A DNA stretch of 64,000 nucleotides, taken from positions 1 to 64,000 of the forward strand of contig LVLI01000326.1 of assembly GCA_001687465.1 (NCBI GenBank), given 5' to 3'. The notes beneath the pieces were generated by a model, which was not told where the DNA came from, did no database searches, and worked only from the letters and a program-made list of their open reading frames with translations. The position numbers and the translations under genes were made by a program. This document shows positions 1 to 11,400 of the stretch, piece after piece. The stretch is from Halocafeteria seosinensis (lineage: Eukaryota > Sar > Bigyra > Bicosoecida). The stretch's first letter is position 1. Every line of letters begins with the position of its first letter.

Positions 1-2084
1 ACGACATCGATAGTGGATCCCAGTCCCTCAAAAGTGTTGACCTCGAGCACAGTTCCCATTGGAAAGTCCATGTACATCATACGCTTTCCCATAAGCTGTT
101 GCGTTAACTTGATCATCAGCATGAGTAAGTCGGGAATGCCTTCTCCTGTCATAGCAGATGTAGGTACAATCGATACGTTATTCTTGAAATTGGTGTTCTC
201 GTAATAGAGATAAGCATTGAGCCCTTCTGCTTGGAATTCAAACATTATATCCTTGGCCCTCCGGTTAAATTCTTCCTGGGTATGCTGCGGCTGGTTGGCT
301 AAGGTAGTTCTAAAGGCTTGGTTTTGTTCACTCTTCCATCCATAGCATCGGTCAATCTTGTTCAGAGCGACGACAAAAGGGGTCTTTGATTCTCGAAGCA
401 TGTTCAGTGATTCCTTCGTCTGCGGCTCGAGGCCATGCATAATGTCTACGACTAAAATAGCTATGTCACATAGCGACGATCCTCGGGAGCGCAAATTAGT
501 AAAGGCTTCGTGACCTGGTGTATCAATAACGAGCAGACCCGGTACCTTGTACTCAATTTCCAACTGGTCTTGCAATTTGTCGGTGCTTTTCCTCAAGTTG
601 TCAATGGGAAACCAAGTTGAACCGATTTGTTGTGTGATACCACCAGCTTCACCCTCTTGAACATGTGTCTTCCTAATTCGATCCAAAATTTTGGTCTTCC
701 CTGTATCCACATGACCCATGACACAGCAAATAGGACTTCTGAGTTTGTCCGAAGACCTGTTTTGCTTTGCTTCCTCTAAACGCTTCTTGCGATTTTCCCG
801 GCTCAATTCAATTCGTTCTTCCAAACTCATAGTATTCTTATCGACCTTCGGTTGCGCCTTGTGTTTCGGTCCTTTCAACGCAGTAGCCAGGCTATCGTAA
901 AGCTTTTCCTTTTCAGCTTCATCATCATCATCCCATGCTCCTGCGGCAGACGAAACAGACACCTGAGGTACCGACGGTACTTCTTCAACGTTGTCTAGGA
1001 GATCTTCCCAACTATCAGCCATTGGCTGCTCTGCAGCATTAGCCTGTTCCTGCTCCATCTGTTTTCTCGCCTCTTCTTTCATCCTCTCCTGCTCTTCCTT
1101 TTCTTTCTCTTCCTGGAGCTTTTTTTGCTGTTGTTTCTTTTTCCGCAATTCTATTTCTTTTTGTTTCTCGTCCTCAAGTTTATTCTCCGCACTAGAAGAC
1201 GCTTGAGCGCTTTCACCCGAAGATGGTACATGCATGCCCGCGGCCTTCATTGCTTCGAACCTATTCTGCGCTTCCTGGGCTTTCCTTCGTTGAGCCTTCG
1301 TGAGGTAGGTTCCCTCTTTCTTTTGGCGTTCAATTTCCTTCCTTTTTTCTTCTTTCTTCCTTTCTTTCTCTTCTTCGATTCGCTTGCGCTCTTCCTCCAA
1401 ACGCTTCTTCTCTTCCTCTTCTTGGCGTTTTCGTTCTTCTTCCTCTTTCTTCCGCCGCTCCTCTTCAGCTTTGGCTTTGGCTTTCCTTTCCTGAGCAAGT
1501 TTTGCTACTGCAGATTTAGGTTTGGCAGAATCTTCTTCTTCAGCAGCGGCCCCTGAGGTCTCCTGTTTGTTCTCCTGTTTACCACCCTTTCCCTTCTTTT
1601 TACCGCTCTTCTTCTTCTTCTTACTAGATCCACCTCCGCTGTTGTCTTCGATACCCAATTGTGCTAAGTAAGCATTTGCAGAGCTTTCTGGGTCCTCTTT
1701 CTCGTCATTTTGCTGTTGCTGCTTCCCATTGGTGTCTTCCTTGTCCTTCGCCGAATCCTTCTTATCCTGTTCGGCCGTGTCTGTTTGCGGGGCAAGTTTC
1801 TCAAGGAGCTCCCATTCGTCTTCCTCCTCTTCCTCTTGTTTCTTCTTTTGCTTATTCTTCTTCCCTTTTTTACCACTACCTCCGGAGGTCGAGTTCACTC
1901 CACTTTCACTTCCCTTCTTGCCTGACGAAGTTGAAGTTGCTGTCTTGGATGGTGGTTGAGGTGCTGGCGCTGGAGGTTCATCCCCCTCATCATCGTCCTC
2001 ATCTTCATCAGAATCACTCATGTAGGCGGCAAATCCGCTTTTGGGGGCTTGGGAATCTTCTTCCTCACTGCTGTACTCGCTCAT
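1..2084 (-). CDS. eIF5B: Translation initiation factor eIF5B (5' part, runs off left edge)
   Basis: This encodes the ribosome-dependent GTPase that joins the 60S subunit to the initiation complex in the cytoplasm. The first 694 codons are present in one open frame, starting at the ATG at 2084-2082; the C-terminal domains lie outside the window. Residues 1-150 are acidic and lysine-rich, opening with [10 protein letters not shown]. Residues 150-440 are a long Glu/Lys/Arg-rich coiled-coil-like segment ending near AAGMHVP, as in eukaryotic eIF5B. The GTPase domain follows from about residue 450, with all signatures visible: G1 GHVDTGKT (about 693-716), the switch region [13 protein letters not shown]3 DTPGHEAF, G4 NKID (about 351-362) and a G5-like TSAMTGEG. 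No intron is needed. The 'eukaryotic' N-terminal extension separates it from bacterial or organellar IF2. Identification is firm. Confidence 0.96.
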   Translation of the reverse strand, partial: MSEYSSEEEDSQAPKSGFAAYMSDSDEDEDDDEGDEPPAPAPQPPSKTATSTSSGKKGSESGVNSTSGGSGKKGKKNKQKKKQEEEEEDEWELLEKLAPQTDTAEQDKKDSAKDKEDTNGKQQQQNDEKEDPESSANAYLAQLGIEDNSGGGSSKKKKKSGKKKGKGGKQENKQETSGAAAEEEDSAKPKSAVAKLAQERKAKAKAEEERRKKEEEERKRQEEEEKKRLEEERKRIEEEKERKKEEKRKEIERQKKEGTYLTKAQRRKAQEAQNRFEAMKAAGMHVPSSGESAQASSSAENKLEDEKQKEIELRKKKQQQKKLQEEKEKEEQERMKEEARKQMEQEQANAAEQPMADSWEDLLDNVEEVPSVPQVSVSSAAGAWDDDDEAEKEKLYDSLATALKGPKHKAQPKVDKNTMSLEERIELSRENRKKRLEEAKQNRSSDKLRSPICCVMGHVDTGKTKILDRIRKTHVQEGEAGGITQQIGSTWFPIDNLRKSTDKLQDQLEIEYKVPGLLVIDTPGHEAFTNLRSRGSSLCDIAILVVDIMHGLEPQTKESLNMLRESKTPFVVALNKIDRCYGWKSEQNQAFRTTLANQPQHTQEEFNRRAKDIMFEFQAEGLNAYLYYENTNFKNNVSIVPTSAMTGEGIPDLLMLMIKLTQQLMGKRMMYMDFPMGTVLEVNTFEGLGSTIDV

Positions 2085-2689
2085 TTTCTCAGAGTTCTTG
2101 GGTCTCGATTTTGGGCTCTATAAGTCGATATCGTGCTTCATGTAAGATCAGCCTCGTCTCATGCCACAGCTTTGGACTGATATTAAAGGTCCGGTATCGT
2201 ATAATGAGCTTAATAATCTCATGTAACTATATATAGTCATATAAGACGCAGGTGTATACGAAGGCGACAAAAAAGGTTGGGGTCGCGTACGTCCCTTTAG
2301 CTTCCCTTCGTATCAGACACAGGGGATGGCTACAGACTCCACACGTGTGACGCAATGTCTGTCTCTGTCACTTAATTTGGCCTCTACAGCGACGTATCAC
2401 GTACACTGCAGACTATTGTCTATCTTTTTATTGCAACTAAACTTGCGAGTTCGCGAGTTAGTACAACAATTCTTCTGTTTAATGGATCATGTTGAAGCTG
2501 AGGTGGCTGCTCGCCAAAAAGTTGGAATTCAAATGGGCGCCAGCGGCCACGCCGTCGGTGACCAGATGCCAACTGGCACTGTCGATCTGAGCCGCTGTAC
2601 CCGGTACCCTTATACGTTGCATGTTCTAAATTAACACCGAATATACCGTAAGTGTTAGTTGACGTACTGCGAGACAGCCAACTGCGGCA
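2085..2689. other. Spacer upstream of eIF5B
   Basis: This stretch separates the eIF5B start codon from the LRR relic. It should contain the eIF5B promoter and 5' UTR, but I see no clear motif. An open frame at 2326-2634 has no recognisable domain and I do not consider it a gene. Confidence 0.4.
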
Positions 2690-3838
2690 CGGTACTAGCC
2701 GTTCCTGCTGACACTATGGTCAACTGAGCATATTCCACTAAGTGAGCTTCCTAACAGCTCTAATGTTTGCAAACTTCCTAAGAAGATTACCGCCTTCATA
2801 GAAAGGGTACTCTGCGTGCAGTGTCGAACATCCAGGTACGTCAGGCGCGGTAAATGACGAAATCCATCATCAGTAATTGTGGTTTGGATGCACCCTCCCT
2901 GACATGTTCAAACGCTCTAACCGGGTTAGGTGCTTAAAACCGTCGTCTGTAATGGTTGTTTGAGACGCACCGGGCATCTGTAACTCAGTCAACCCAGATA
3001 AGTGGCTAAAGGCTTGATCATTCAGAACTAACGAATTTGCCTCCAAAGAGACCAAACTTGTTAAGTGCAGAAAAAATTGGTGAGTGTGGAATGGTTGCCG
3101 TCGTCCATTCGGAGGTGCATTAGACGTGTCAAGTATAGAGAGCTATCGTCTGTTAAGGTGGTCAAGTCGCAACTGCCGAAGTCGAGATCAAGCACTTGAC
3201 TCATGTGCTTCGAACTGCTATCGGTGATAGCAAGGTCGCGGGTCCGGTAAAGTATTAGATGGCACAGGCTTGCCGGTAAATACGCAAACGTCTTATCTGT
3301 CAGCTGAGAACTCCGAGCAATGTCAAGTACGCTAATTTGCGACATGTTTTGAAATGGTCCTTCAACTGAAAACGAAATGGGCGTCGACCAGACGGCCAAC
3401 TCTCTTAATTTCCCCATATCTGAAGATCCCATCTGTCAGGTCAGCATCGACGTATCGCAAGTCTAGTTTGGTAAGGGAAGTCAAGTGACTAAACGCTTCA
3501 TCTGTAACGCGACTCATATTCGTGCAACTCAATAAGCCCCCATGCACTGCAGCTCACGTAAGGAAGCAGCTGTCGGCTACGTTCATTGAAGTACCGCCTT
3601 CTATCTCTCCAATTATAACCAGGCGTCTCAGATTTGTCGCAGTACTAAAGTTACACCCCTCGATAGATCCGAAACCACGAAAAAAAATGCTAGTCACCTG
3701 ACTCAGGCCAAGGTCTTGGACGCTAAAGCGATTTTTTTCCACTTGGCTACTTGATGCCGCTTCTCCCAGTACAACGCTTCCTCTGAACCTGGTACACTGG
3801 TTAACCAACTCCGTCAATGCTGCGTCGGCGACCAAACC
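2690..3838 (-). pseudogene. Decayed leucine-rich-repeat protein gene
   Basis: On the reverse strand, fragments in different frames together read as consecutive leucine-rich repeats of about 24-26 residues. The consensus is roughly TDDGFxHLxxLxxLxMxG, for example ITDDGFKHLTRLERLNMSG and VTDEAFSHLTSLTKLDLR. No single frame spans the region. Frame changes are needed near 3550, near 3430, in a run of six T near 3070 (on the reading strand) and near 2890. After the last one, reading resumes as TTITDDGFRHLPRLTYLDV and then LQTLELLG. None of the switch points has a convincing GT-AG pair of the usual intron size. A multi-exon gene with unusual introns, or sequencing errors, cannot be fully excluded, but several independent shifts favour a pseudogene. 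LRRs of this type are protein-interaction repeats. A related relic lies on the other strand at about 7490-8242. Confidence 0.72.
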
Positions 3839-4967
3839 ATGAAGTACGCAAGAACTCCAAGATTTACTACCGCCAGGGTCTGAAAGCTATTCTTGTGTTT
3901 TACATTTAGTTGCTTTCTCCCTTCATACATCGACTTGCGTCTCTTGGGAATAGTACTGTATTAGCGATGCTAGCTTCATTGTCCAGATGCTCAGCTGTCC
4001 AATATGAGGATTAATGGTTTGCCAATACTGCAGTTGTTGTCCAAGGTCCGTCCCGTGTGCATGCTCCGAATATTAATCTAAGTACACTGAAAGGATTTCC
4101 ATCTTCCTGGTACGCTTTGGGATGTATACACAGACACATATACGTTTAGGATATCTTGAACTTCCTTCTCGGTGTCAACTTCTTTAAACGAGCACTTCAT
4201 TCGCCCGACCACTAGTGGGACATGACTAAATGCATCTGCTGCTACATGTCATATGACTCATATCGCCAGGCCTGTTCAATTTGCTCACAAGGACTCTGTT
4301 GGAAGTGCTGGAAGTGGGGATGTGCGGATAGCCCATAGTTTAAGTAACACCGATACAGTATCGGTTTGGAAGTTGGTGGACAGGGATGACACAACTGTAG
4401 GAACCTACGAGTCACTACGTTCGGGAGGTTTCCTTAATTGTACATTGAGACTCGCGTTACCCGGCGGTTCAATCGTGCCTCTCTCTCTCTCTGTGTCTCT
4501 GGGGATTGGAATCCGTGCATGCTCTCTTGCGTTTTACACCCAGCAGTCAGACGATGGCTGTCTTCACAACCCTATCTGTATGTAACTATACCGAGTGGAT
4601 AGAGGTAGCATAAGTTATACAATACATATCTTCCAACGATTGCTAGCATCCGAATTCATTGATTGCATCGTGTGTGTGAAGTTTATCGCAAAGAGAGGGG
4701 GTCCGACCGACTCCATGGTATGATATTCCATAGCATACACATGAGTCTGTTTATCTGTGACCAGAAGTACAGACGGGAGGGGAAAAAGGGCAGTTTGTAT
4801 TGTATAGAGGAGGGCATCTCTTCTTCCATCTTATGCACTGGAGGGAGCATAAAGCTGCCACCCTCTGCATTGATCAGCTACTGTATTAAACTAGCAAGAA
4901 AGAATAGGGGTGCTTTGTATGTCTTTGATTAGCTCGTTATTTTGGGACAATTGGCTGGCGCGAAACA
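3839..4967. other. Gene-free stretch before RPC4
   Basis: I see no supported gene here. Open frames at 4253-4585 and 4663-4932 lack recognisable domains and have no splice partners. A short CT-rich microsatellite lies near 4479-4500. The RPC4 promoter should lie at the right end. Confidence 0.4.
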
Positions 4968-7262
4968 ATGAGCGAGGAACCGGATGAAAGTCCAGTCCAA
5001 CCTGGAAATCGCCGTCCTGGACGAAGGCTACGGACAACGCAAGCGCAGTCAGCGTCCCACGCAGATACGGAGGCCCGTGGAGATGATCAGGGCCAGTCAA
5101 CGGCATCGAGTGCTGCCGATGCTGCTGCCGCAGGTGGGAGTGAAAGAGGTATGTGGAAGCTTCGAAGACTCAGAAGCAGCAACCTATCAACTACATTTCG
5201 CTTTCGCCTACCAACAGGTCCATCTTCCGTGTCTTCATCTTCGGGACGGCTAGGGTGCGTCACCTCTGCTTTGATCTTGCTGTATCTCGTCATGCGAGAC
5301 GTCACGATTTCTTTTGAATGACAACTGCTGAACCAGGTCATTGCTTCGAGGCGTGGGTGCTGAAGAAAGTGCGATAAATATGGGCTCGACGAGATCAGGT
5401 GGTGCATCCTTATCTGCCCGAGAACCACCACCAGCAACGTCTTCAGCGTCATCCACGACGTCGCTTCCCAGTGGAGCAACCTCTGCCGCAGTCGTAGGTT
5501 CTGGAAAACCGAAAGTAAGTTTAAGTTCCTTCGTTGAAGTCATTGAAACCACAATATCAACCCTCGTGGTTGGACACAGTTTGCCCCGCGTAAGAAGGCT
5601 CATCAACCAAGGTAAGTACCACTTTTTACTTGCTACGTTCCCGGCAGTTACTAAGAACAATCCTGTTTGGTGCCCGTCGATGCAGAAAGGGTGTGGCAAA
5701 GCAGCAAGAAGTTTCAGCTTCCGCCACTCAAACTGCGTCGGCAGAAGAACCCGATGCAGAGGCGCAAGAGTCGACGAAACTGTCAGCTGTTAAAGAGGCT
5801 TCTACTGAGAAAGGAAAGCGTCGACTGCAAAAGCGTAGCGAAAAGCTAAAGAAAACTGGGTCCTCGCAGTCTGGGCGAGTGGCATTTTCCGGAAACATGG
5901 AGGCGAAATTGAGCAGCGCAGGATCAAAAGCAGCTGCGCGTACAAGACAGTCGTCATCAGAGCGTAAGACTGGAGACGACCCTCAGTCTACGCGGCAAAG
6001 AGCGGATGATGCCAGCCAAGGTAAAACAGGAGTTGCCTTCGCTGCTGGAGAAGGGCAGGAGATAGTAAGCTCGGAGAACGAACAAAGTGCCGAAGAAGGA
6101 ACGGGTGAAATTGAGGACGATGAATATGAAGCCGAAGCTGGAAGGTGGCCGCCGAAATTTTCTGACCCTGAGGGCCCGAACACTCTTCCCATGGAAACAG
6201 TAGAGGGTGATATGTTTCTGGATAATAAGAAAAGTAGCTCCCGGGAAGAAGAAAGGAAGTTATCGTTAGCGGAGAAAGAGACTGCTGAAGCTTTACTTTC
6301 TCAGGAGCTAGCTGAGAGGGCTGGCTTAATTGGTTTAGGGCTAAGCTCCGACGCTCACGCAGTTGAAAACGCCGCTGCCGCTTTATGCGGTTCAGACTTT
6401 GCCGATATCAGTACTGTATGTTTAGGCAAGCAAGTAGGAGCTGCTTAAAATTAGTCCATTTATGTATATTGTATATTGTGCAGAGTACTGCAAACAGAAC
6501 GGTGACAAATGAAGAGCTCATGTTCTTTCAATTACCGTCTCGTTTACCGTTTGACAACCAAACAAAAATTGCCAACGAATTTGTCGGACATCCACAGGAT
6601 TCATTGGCTGATTCCGCCGCAGAGGACCCAACACTTGTTAAGACAGAGGAAGGAGAGTCTGCAGAAAATCTTTTACCTCAAGACGTTAAAGACTCGCAAG
6701 AGTTGGCTCAAAAGCGCCTGGACCCGTACCATATCACAGAGTCTATGAAAGCGTTACCTGAGGGTCGGGTGGGAAGAGTAAGTGTCGTGTCAACGTTTGC
6801 AATTGCTACGCAGCGTGACAGGCCATTTTCCTGTACTGTCTGATTCCCCAGATGAAAGTATACAAGTCGGGCAAAGTGAGCATGCAACTCGGAGATCTTG
6901 AGTTCGATGTTACTGCAAGCCAAGCCGTTAGGCATCACCAACAAGTAGTGAAGATTGAGACGTTCAAGGGTCAAAGTGAAGACTCTCAGGATATCGATAG
7001 TGGCGCCTATGTGGAACTGGGTAACGTTCCTCGTAGATACATAGCTACGCCGAAGATAGAACAGATGTTGAGAGACTGGGAAAAGGAAGGTGATGCTAAT
7101 GGGACGGGGTCAACTGATGCCTCCGGAGTAGAGGTATTGGCATCGGCGTCAGCGGTGAACGTATCTGCTAATGACTCCCGAGAAGTATCTTCGGATGAAG
7201 AACATCCCTCGCGAGCTTCCAATACATTTCGTAGAACTTTCGTCAAGAAGGAAAAGAAATGA
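4968..7262 (+). CDS. RPC4: DNA-directed RNA polymerase III subunit RPC4 (RPC53/POLR3D)
   Basis: This is the Pol III-specific subunit that pairs with RPC5 (C37) in the TFIIF-like heterodimer needed for termination and reinitiation on tRNA and 5S genes. Proposed exons are 4968-5148, 5351-5514, 5580-5611, 5686-6415, 6484-6777 and 6852-7262 (603 aa). All introns start GT and end AG, and frames join without stops. The tiny 32-nt exon completes the basic N-terminal motif KPKFAPRKKAHQPRKG, which resembles the KPKF segment of RPC4. The family C-terminal region is clear: ELMFFQLPSRLP, then LPEGRVGR joined over an intron to MKVYKSGKVSMQLGDLEFDV, then YVELGNVPRRYIATPKIEQM. The middle is acidic and low-complexity, as usual for the family. 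The first intron's acceptor is ambiguous: 5351 or 5399 both keep frame, the second giving 587 aa. The gene lies between two opposing LRR relics. Confidence 0.9.
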
Positions 7263-7489
7263 TGAATGGGTCGCCCTCACGTGCATTAGAGTATCTTTCT
7301 TGTGGTCAGACCAACATCGCCGGTCATTTTCTACAACCGAAACGTTTACCTCCTCTTGAATTCAAACGTAACAAGTAAATAAGCAAAATGTTGAGAAGTC
7401 TATGGGTGCTCTACTAGGAACTTCCGCTTCGACTGAGTGCAATGGAAGTGGTCTTTATCTATTAGAAAGTAATGGCAACCGATGCCTCT

Positions 7490-8242
7490 CAAGAATGATG
7501 CACATGGACACCGAATATGCAGTTAATGCGGAGGTATGAACCGCTAGCCCTATCCATGAATGTAAGCCACAAGCCAGCTTCTGTGCAGGTATCTTTTACA
7601 GGGGTATCTTCCCAGAAAAGTCTATCAGACAGGATACAGGCCATTGTTCTTCAGTTCCGTTCGCAGTTACATCTCCAGAAGAAATCGTCAACTTCGAGAA
7701 GTTGCCGACTTGAAGAAGTTACTCGAAGAAGTAACAAGGGACAAAATTTAATCTTTATGAGTTACCGTACAATATACCTACCGTCCTTGTTTCATTTGCT
7801 AGCCTGGGCATTCTACCAGTTGTATTCTATGAGAAATCTGCCAGCTCTGCTTTCGACCTATCCGACGAAGACTCCGCGTTGCTGCTAAAGTAGTGTCACA
7901 AACGCCACGCTTGAGAAACATGAGGATCTAGGCATTGATGACTGCATACAGACCACTATTACAAATGAGTGGTTTTCAAAACTGACGAACCTTGTTCATC
8001 TACGAATGTTGTATTGCACTCAATCTACCCTTACCGAATAGCTTTTCAGTCACTTTCCTTCCCTTCAATCTTTGAAGGTAAATACGCCCGCTCCAACAGA
8101 CCAGCCACTGAGCAATTTGACCCTTTTGACAGAGCTAAATATACACGGAGCTTCTCACGAAACGGTCACGGATGAAGGTTTCTCCCACCTAGCGAAGCTG
8201 AGGCATCTAAACATGTCTAGAGATAGAAAGCATGAAAGATAG
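7490..8242 (+). pseudogene. Decayed leucine-rich-repeat gene fragment
   Basis: The best-preserved part (about 7920-8239) reads TTITNEWFSKLTNLVHLRM, then CTQSTLTE, an in-frame TAG near 8039, LFSHFPSLQSLKV, and finally HETVTDEGFSHLAKLRHLNM before a stop near 8239. Upstream (about 7570-7890) further coding-like pieces occur in shifted frames, one ending ALLLK then TAG. The combination of an internal stop and frame changes marks it as a relic. It shares CTQSTL and the TDEGFxHL repeat form with the reverse-strand relic at 2690-3838, so both probably come from one LRR family. The left boundary is approximate. Confidence 0.65.
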
Positions 8243-8431
8243 AATAAGAGTGGAATAGTTGAAATCTTTTCACGAAGGTTTTCAGGTAGATACATGACGG
8301 TGATCAATGAATTTGTGGCTACGTATATCATATACATATTTGCCAGGCTACTTAGAACATGCATGTATTCGTCCCTTGGCTGCTATCAGGTCACATACTC
8401 TGGCCAAGTCCGCCAATTTTGCGATATAGAC

Positions 8432-11400
8432 TCACTTGAAACGGGTCGACTGGGTTCTTCCAAATGCTCGTTTACGTCGACTCCCGCGCTTTTCTCCAAT
8501 TCGACGAAGAGACTCATAGTCAAGCGACCTCAAGGGATTGTTAGGCGGGGTATGTGCGTTGTCAGCAGATGTTTCAGGCTCGGGTGAGGTGGGAATGGGG
8601 ACAGGCGCATTGGTTTGGTCAAATTCTTTTTTCGTATGCTTGTTTCCGAGTTTCTGTGAAACAGTTGCTTCATTGACTAGCTGTTTTCGTTCTTTGTCGA
8701 CATTCCTGAAATGCTGCGGAGTTCCGGCTTTTGACCTGCGAGATGCTCCGAGCCGCCCCTGATTAAAGTAGTACTGGTTCGACTGCATTACTACCGACTG
8801 CGAACCCGCCTTGGTTTCATTTATCGTGGGTTGCGATGTTACTGGATTCGACACACCGCGGACTGTGCTCTCTTCTGCTCGTGGTCCCGGTGACGAGTAC
8901 ACAGCAGCAGCACTCGATGGCGAACTTCCGTACTGTTGTGCACGGGATACGGGAGAGCCTTTATACTCACTCTTACACTCTTTCGCAGTGAGTGGGTTCG
9001 TGTATAATCCCGACGATATAGCTTGTCCTGTAGGTTTACTATGTTTGCGGAACTCCTGGCGTCGAGAACGCCCTCGGACTTTGGCCACATAGAAAATAAT
9101 CGCCCCAATAAGGAGCAATGCAAAGATCCCTGCAGCCACGGGCACCGCTGCCAATATGATTACATTTGATGATTCGCTCTTATCTTGATTGCTGTCTCCA
9201 CTACCCGCGTCCTCTTCGTCCTCCGGGTCGTCTGTTCCCGAGTCTCTGTCATTATTGTCACCATCCCCTTCGCCTCCGGGATCGCCATTTTGGTCGCCTT
9301 TATCGGTGTCGCCGTCTCCACCTGAGCTATCGCCGTTTCTATCGTCGCCTGATCCACTTTCAGAGTCTCCAATCTGGGAAGAAGGCATGTTTCTGCTGAG
9401 CACACAGCTTATCGGCAATTCGCTAGTACCCGAAACTTGCGTAAAGCCCAATGCACACTGGTCGCATTTCTTTCCCGCAACCCCGTGGTCACAAGCGCAC
9501 GCGCCTGACGCACCGTCACAAGCTCCCCTTCCAGAGCATGGTTCATTAGTGGCACTGGGACAAGAAAGGAGTTTGGGGCAGTCATCACAACATCTGTTCT
9601 CTGCAGAATCCGTGCAAGATTCCCCCAATTCGCATACACCATTACCGCATGCGCTTTCAGCTAAGGATGCAATTGAGTCATCTTGAAAGTTAAGCCCCTC
9701 AATCAGCGGCTCTGAGCCAAAGAAGTTGGACAAAGCGTTCTCCACGCTGTCACAAGAGCCGTATGGCGTGTCCACCTCGTGTCTTGGAGAGACCGAAAAA
9801 GTAAGTTTAAGCGTGGGCTCGCCTTCGGTTTTCTGAACAGATTCGAGGTCCACGGTGCCCGCGGGCATCTCCAATGTATTCACCAATTTAGGTTCAACAT
9901 TTTCCTCAAAGACGGAGCGCTGAGGGCTATCCGCTGAGGATATTGCGTCCACTTCTTCGCCCGGGAGGGTGGATGTATTGACCGTAAATGCAGCACTTAC
10001 ACTGCAGCGACAGGAAGACCCATCCCCATCGCAAACACCGCAAGCGTCCAAAGTCCCCGATTTGCAACATGATTTGTCGGGTGCCAAGACTCCATGGCAA
10101 CATCTACCCTCGCGATCAACAGAGCGTCCATCTCCACCGCAGATACCACAAGCATCAACTTCCTGTTTACTACAACACTCACCACCCTCATCGCGGGTGG
10201 GGTCACTATACACGTCGAAAGAGCAACATTGACCGTTACTATTGAGAACGTTGCTCAGGCAGCAAGTACCGTTTGCGTCAGGGATGCCATTTTCTGCTAA
10301 GCACGGGGAGTTTTGTTGAATAGAGCAAGCTGAACCTGTCCAACCATCATCGCAAACGCACTTCGCCTCCCCATCCCCTTGTCTATTGCAGTCCCCGTGC
10401 ACACATTGTGCAATATCGCAGGGATCGCAACCACTGGGCATACAAGGTTCAGATGTTGTTGGTTTGGCAGAGTTGTCGCAGTGGGATTGGTTCGCCTTTT
10501 GCCCGCTGTCGTAGTCAATACACTCTACCTCGCGGCTTCTCGTGCCATTGCTGCACGAGTTGCCTGTACAATCACCCCATTCGGAACCGCGCCACACATA
10601 CCAATTACATGCCCTGGTATTGCATTCTTTCTGAGTTGCCGGCCGCGAACCAATTTCACGGTCGCATTCAGTTAGAGATGTTTCAGTCCCGTTCACCGAG
10701 AAGACGCATTTCAAGTCACGGCGTTTTTTCCCACCTCCGCAGGCATGGCTGCACCTGCTCCATTCCATCGGCTGCCATTTCACCCGCATGCACTCACCAG
10801 CGAAACACTCTTCTTTCTCGGAGGGGCGCTCTTCAAGAGGGCAACTATCCGACAATACTACAGAGCGAGAGTGAATCTCCTCACAATATACCTGCCGTGT
10901 TCTACTTCCATTTCCACACGTCGCACTGCAATCTCCCCAACGGGAAAAGCTCCATTGGTATTCTGGACATTTTTGTAAGAAGCAGCTATCCACTATCGGA
11001 GGCCGCTCCACGTCCTCCTGGCAGTCATTCGAGTTAATTTTCTTCATGCCATCGGTTTTAACACAGACCAGCTCTCGTGTACGATTTCCCCAACCACAGT
11101 CTTCCGAACACTTCGACCACGGAGTGGAAACAAAAGCAATTGATGGGAGCTCAGAATCGCCACACTCTTCCCCTTTGCACAGTTGCCACTCGGAAGGCTT
11201 TGGAGAGTCGCAGAATTCTTCTGGTTCTTGCTTCTTGGTTGCATTGCTCACACAAGTAACATCACGAACCATTTTTCCGGGGCCACATTGGGAGTCACAA
11301 GATGACCACTTCCCTGTTGCCCACACGACCACAGGAGTGATAGTGAATGGTTCCGACTCCACGACTTGCTTTTGGTCCTTCTGATTACTCAATGGAACCA

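Noticed and set aside
1125-1556. Phe/Leu-rich open frame on the forward strand
   Set aside because: It is the antisense of the Glu/Lys-rich region of eIF5B; the composition is a by-product of GAA/AAG codons.
2326-2634. Open frame of 102 codons
   Set aside because: No domain, no homologous look, no splice partners, and it lies in the eIF5B upstream region.
4253-4932. Two open frames (110 and 89 codons) upstream of RPC4
   Set aside because: Low-complexity or random-looking translation with no recognised motif.
9189-9686. Pro/Ser-rich open frame on the forward strand
   Set aside because: It is antisense to the Asp/Gly-rich stalk and EGF-like region of paralogue A.
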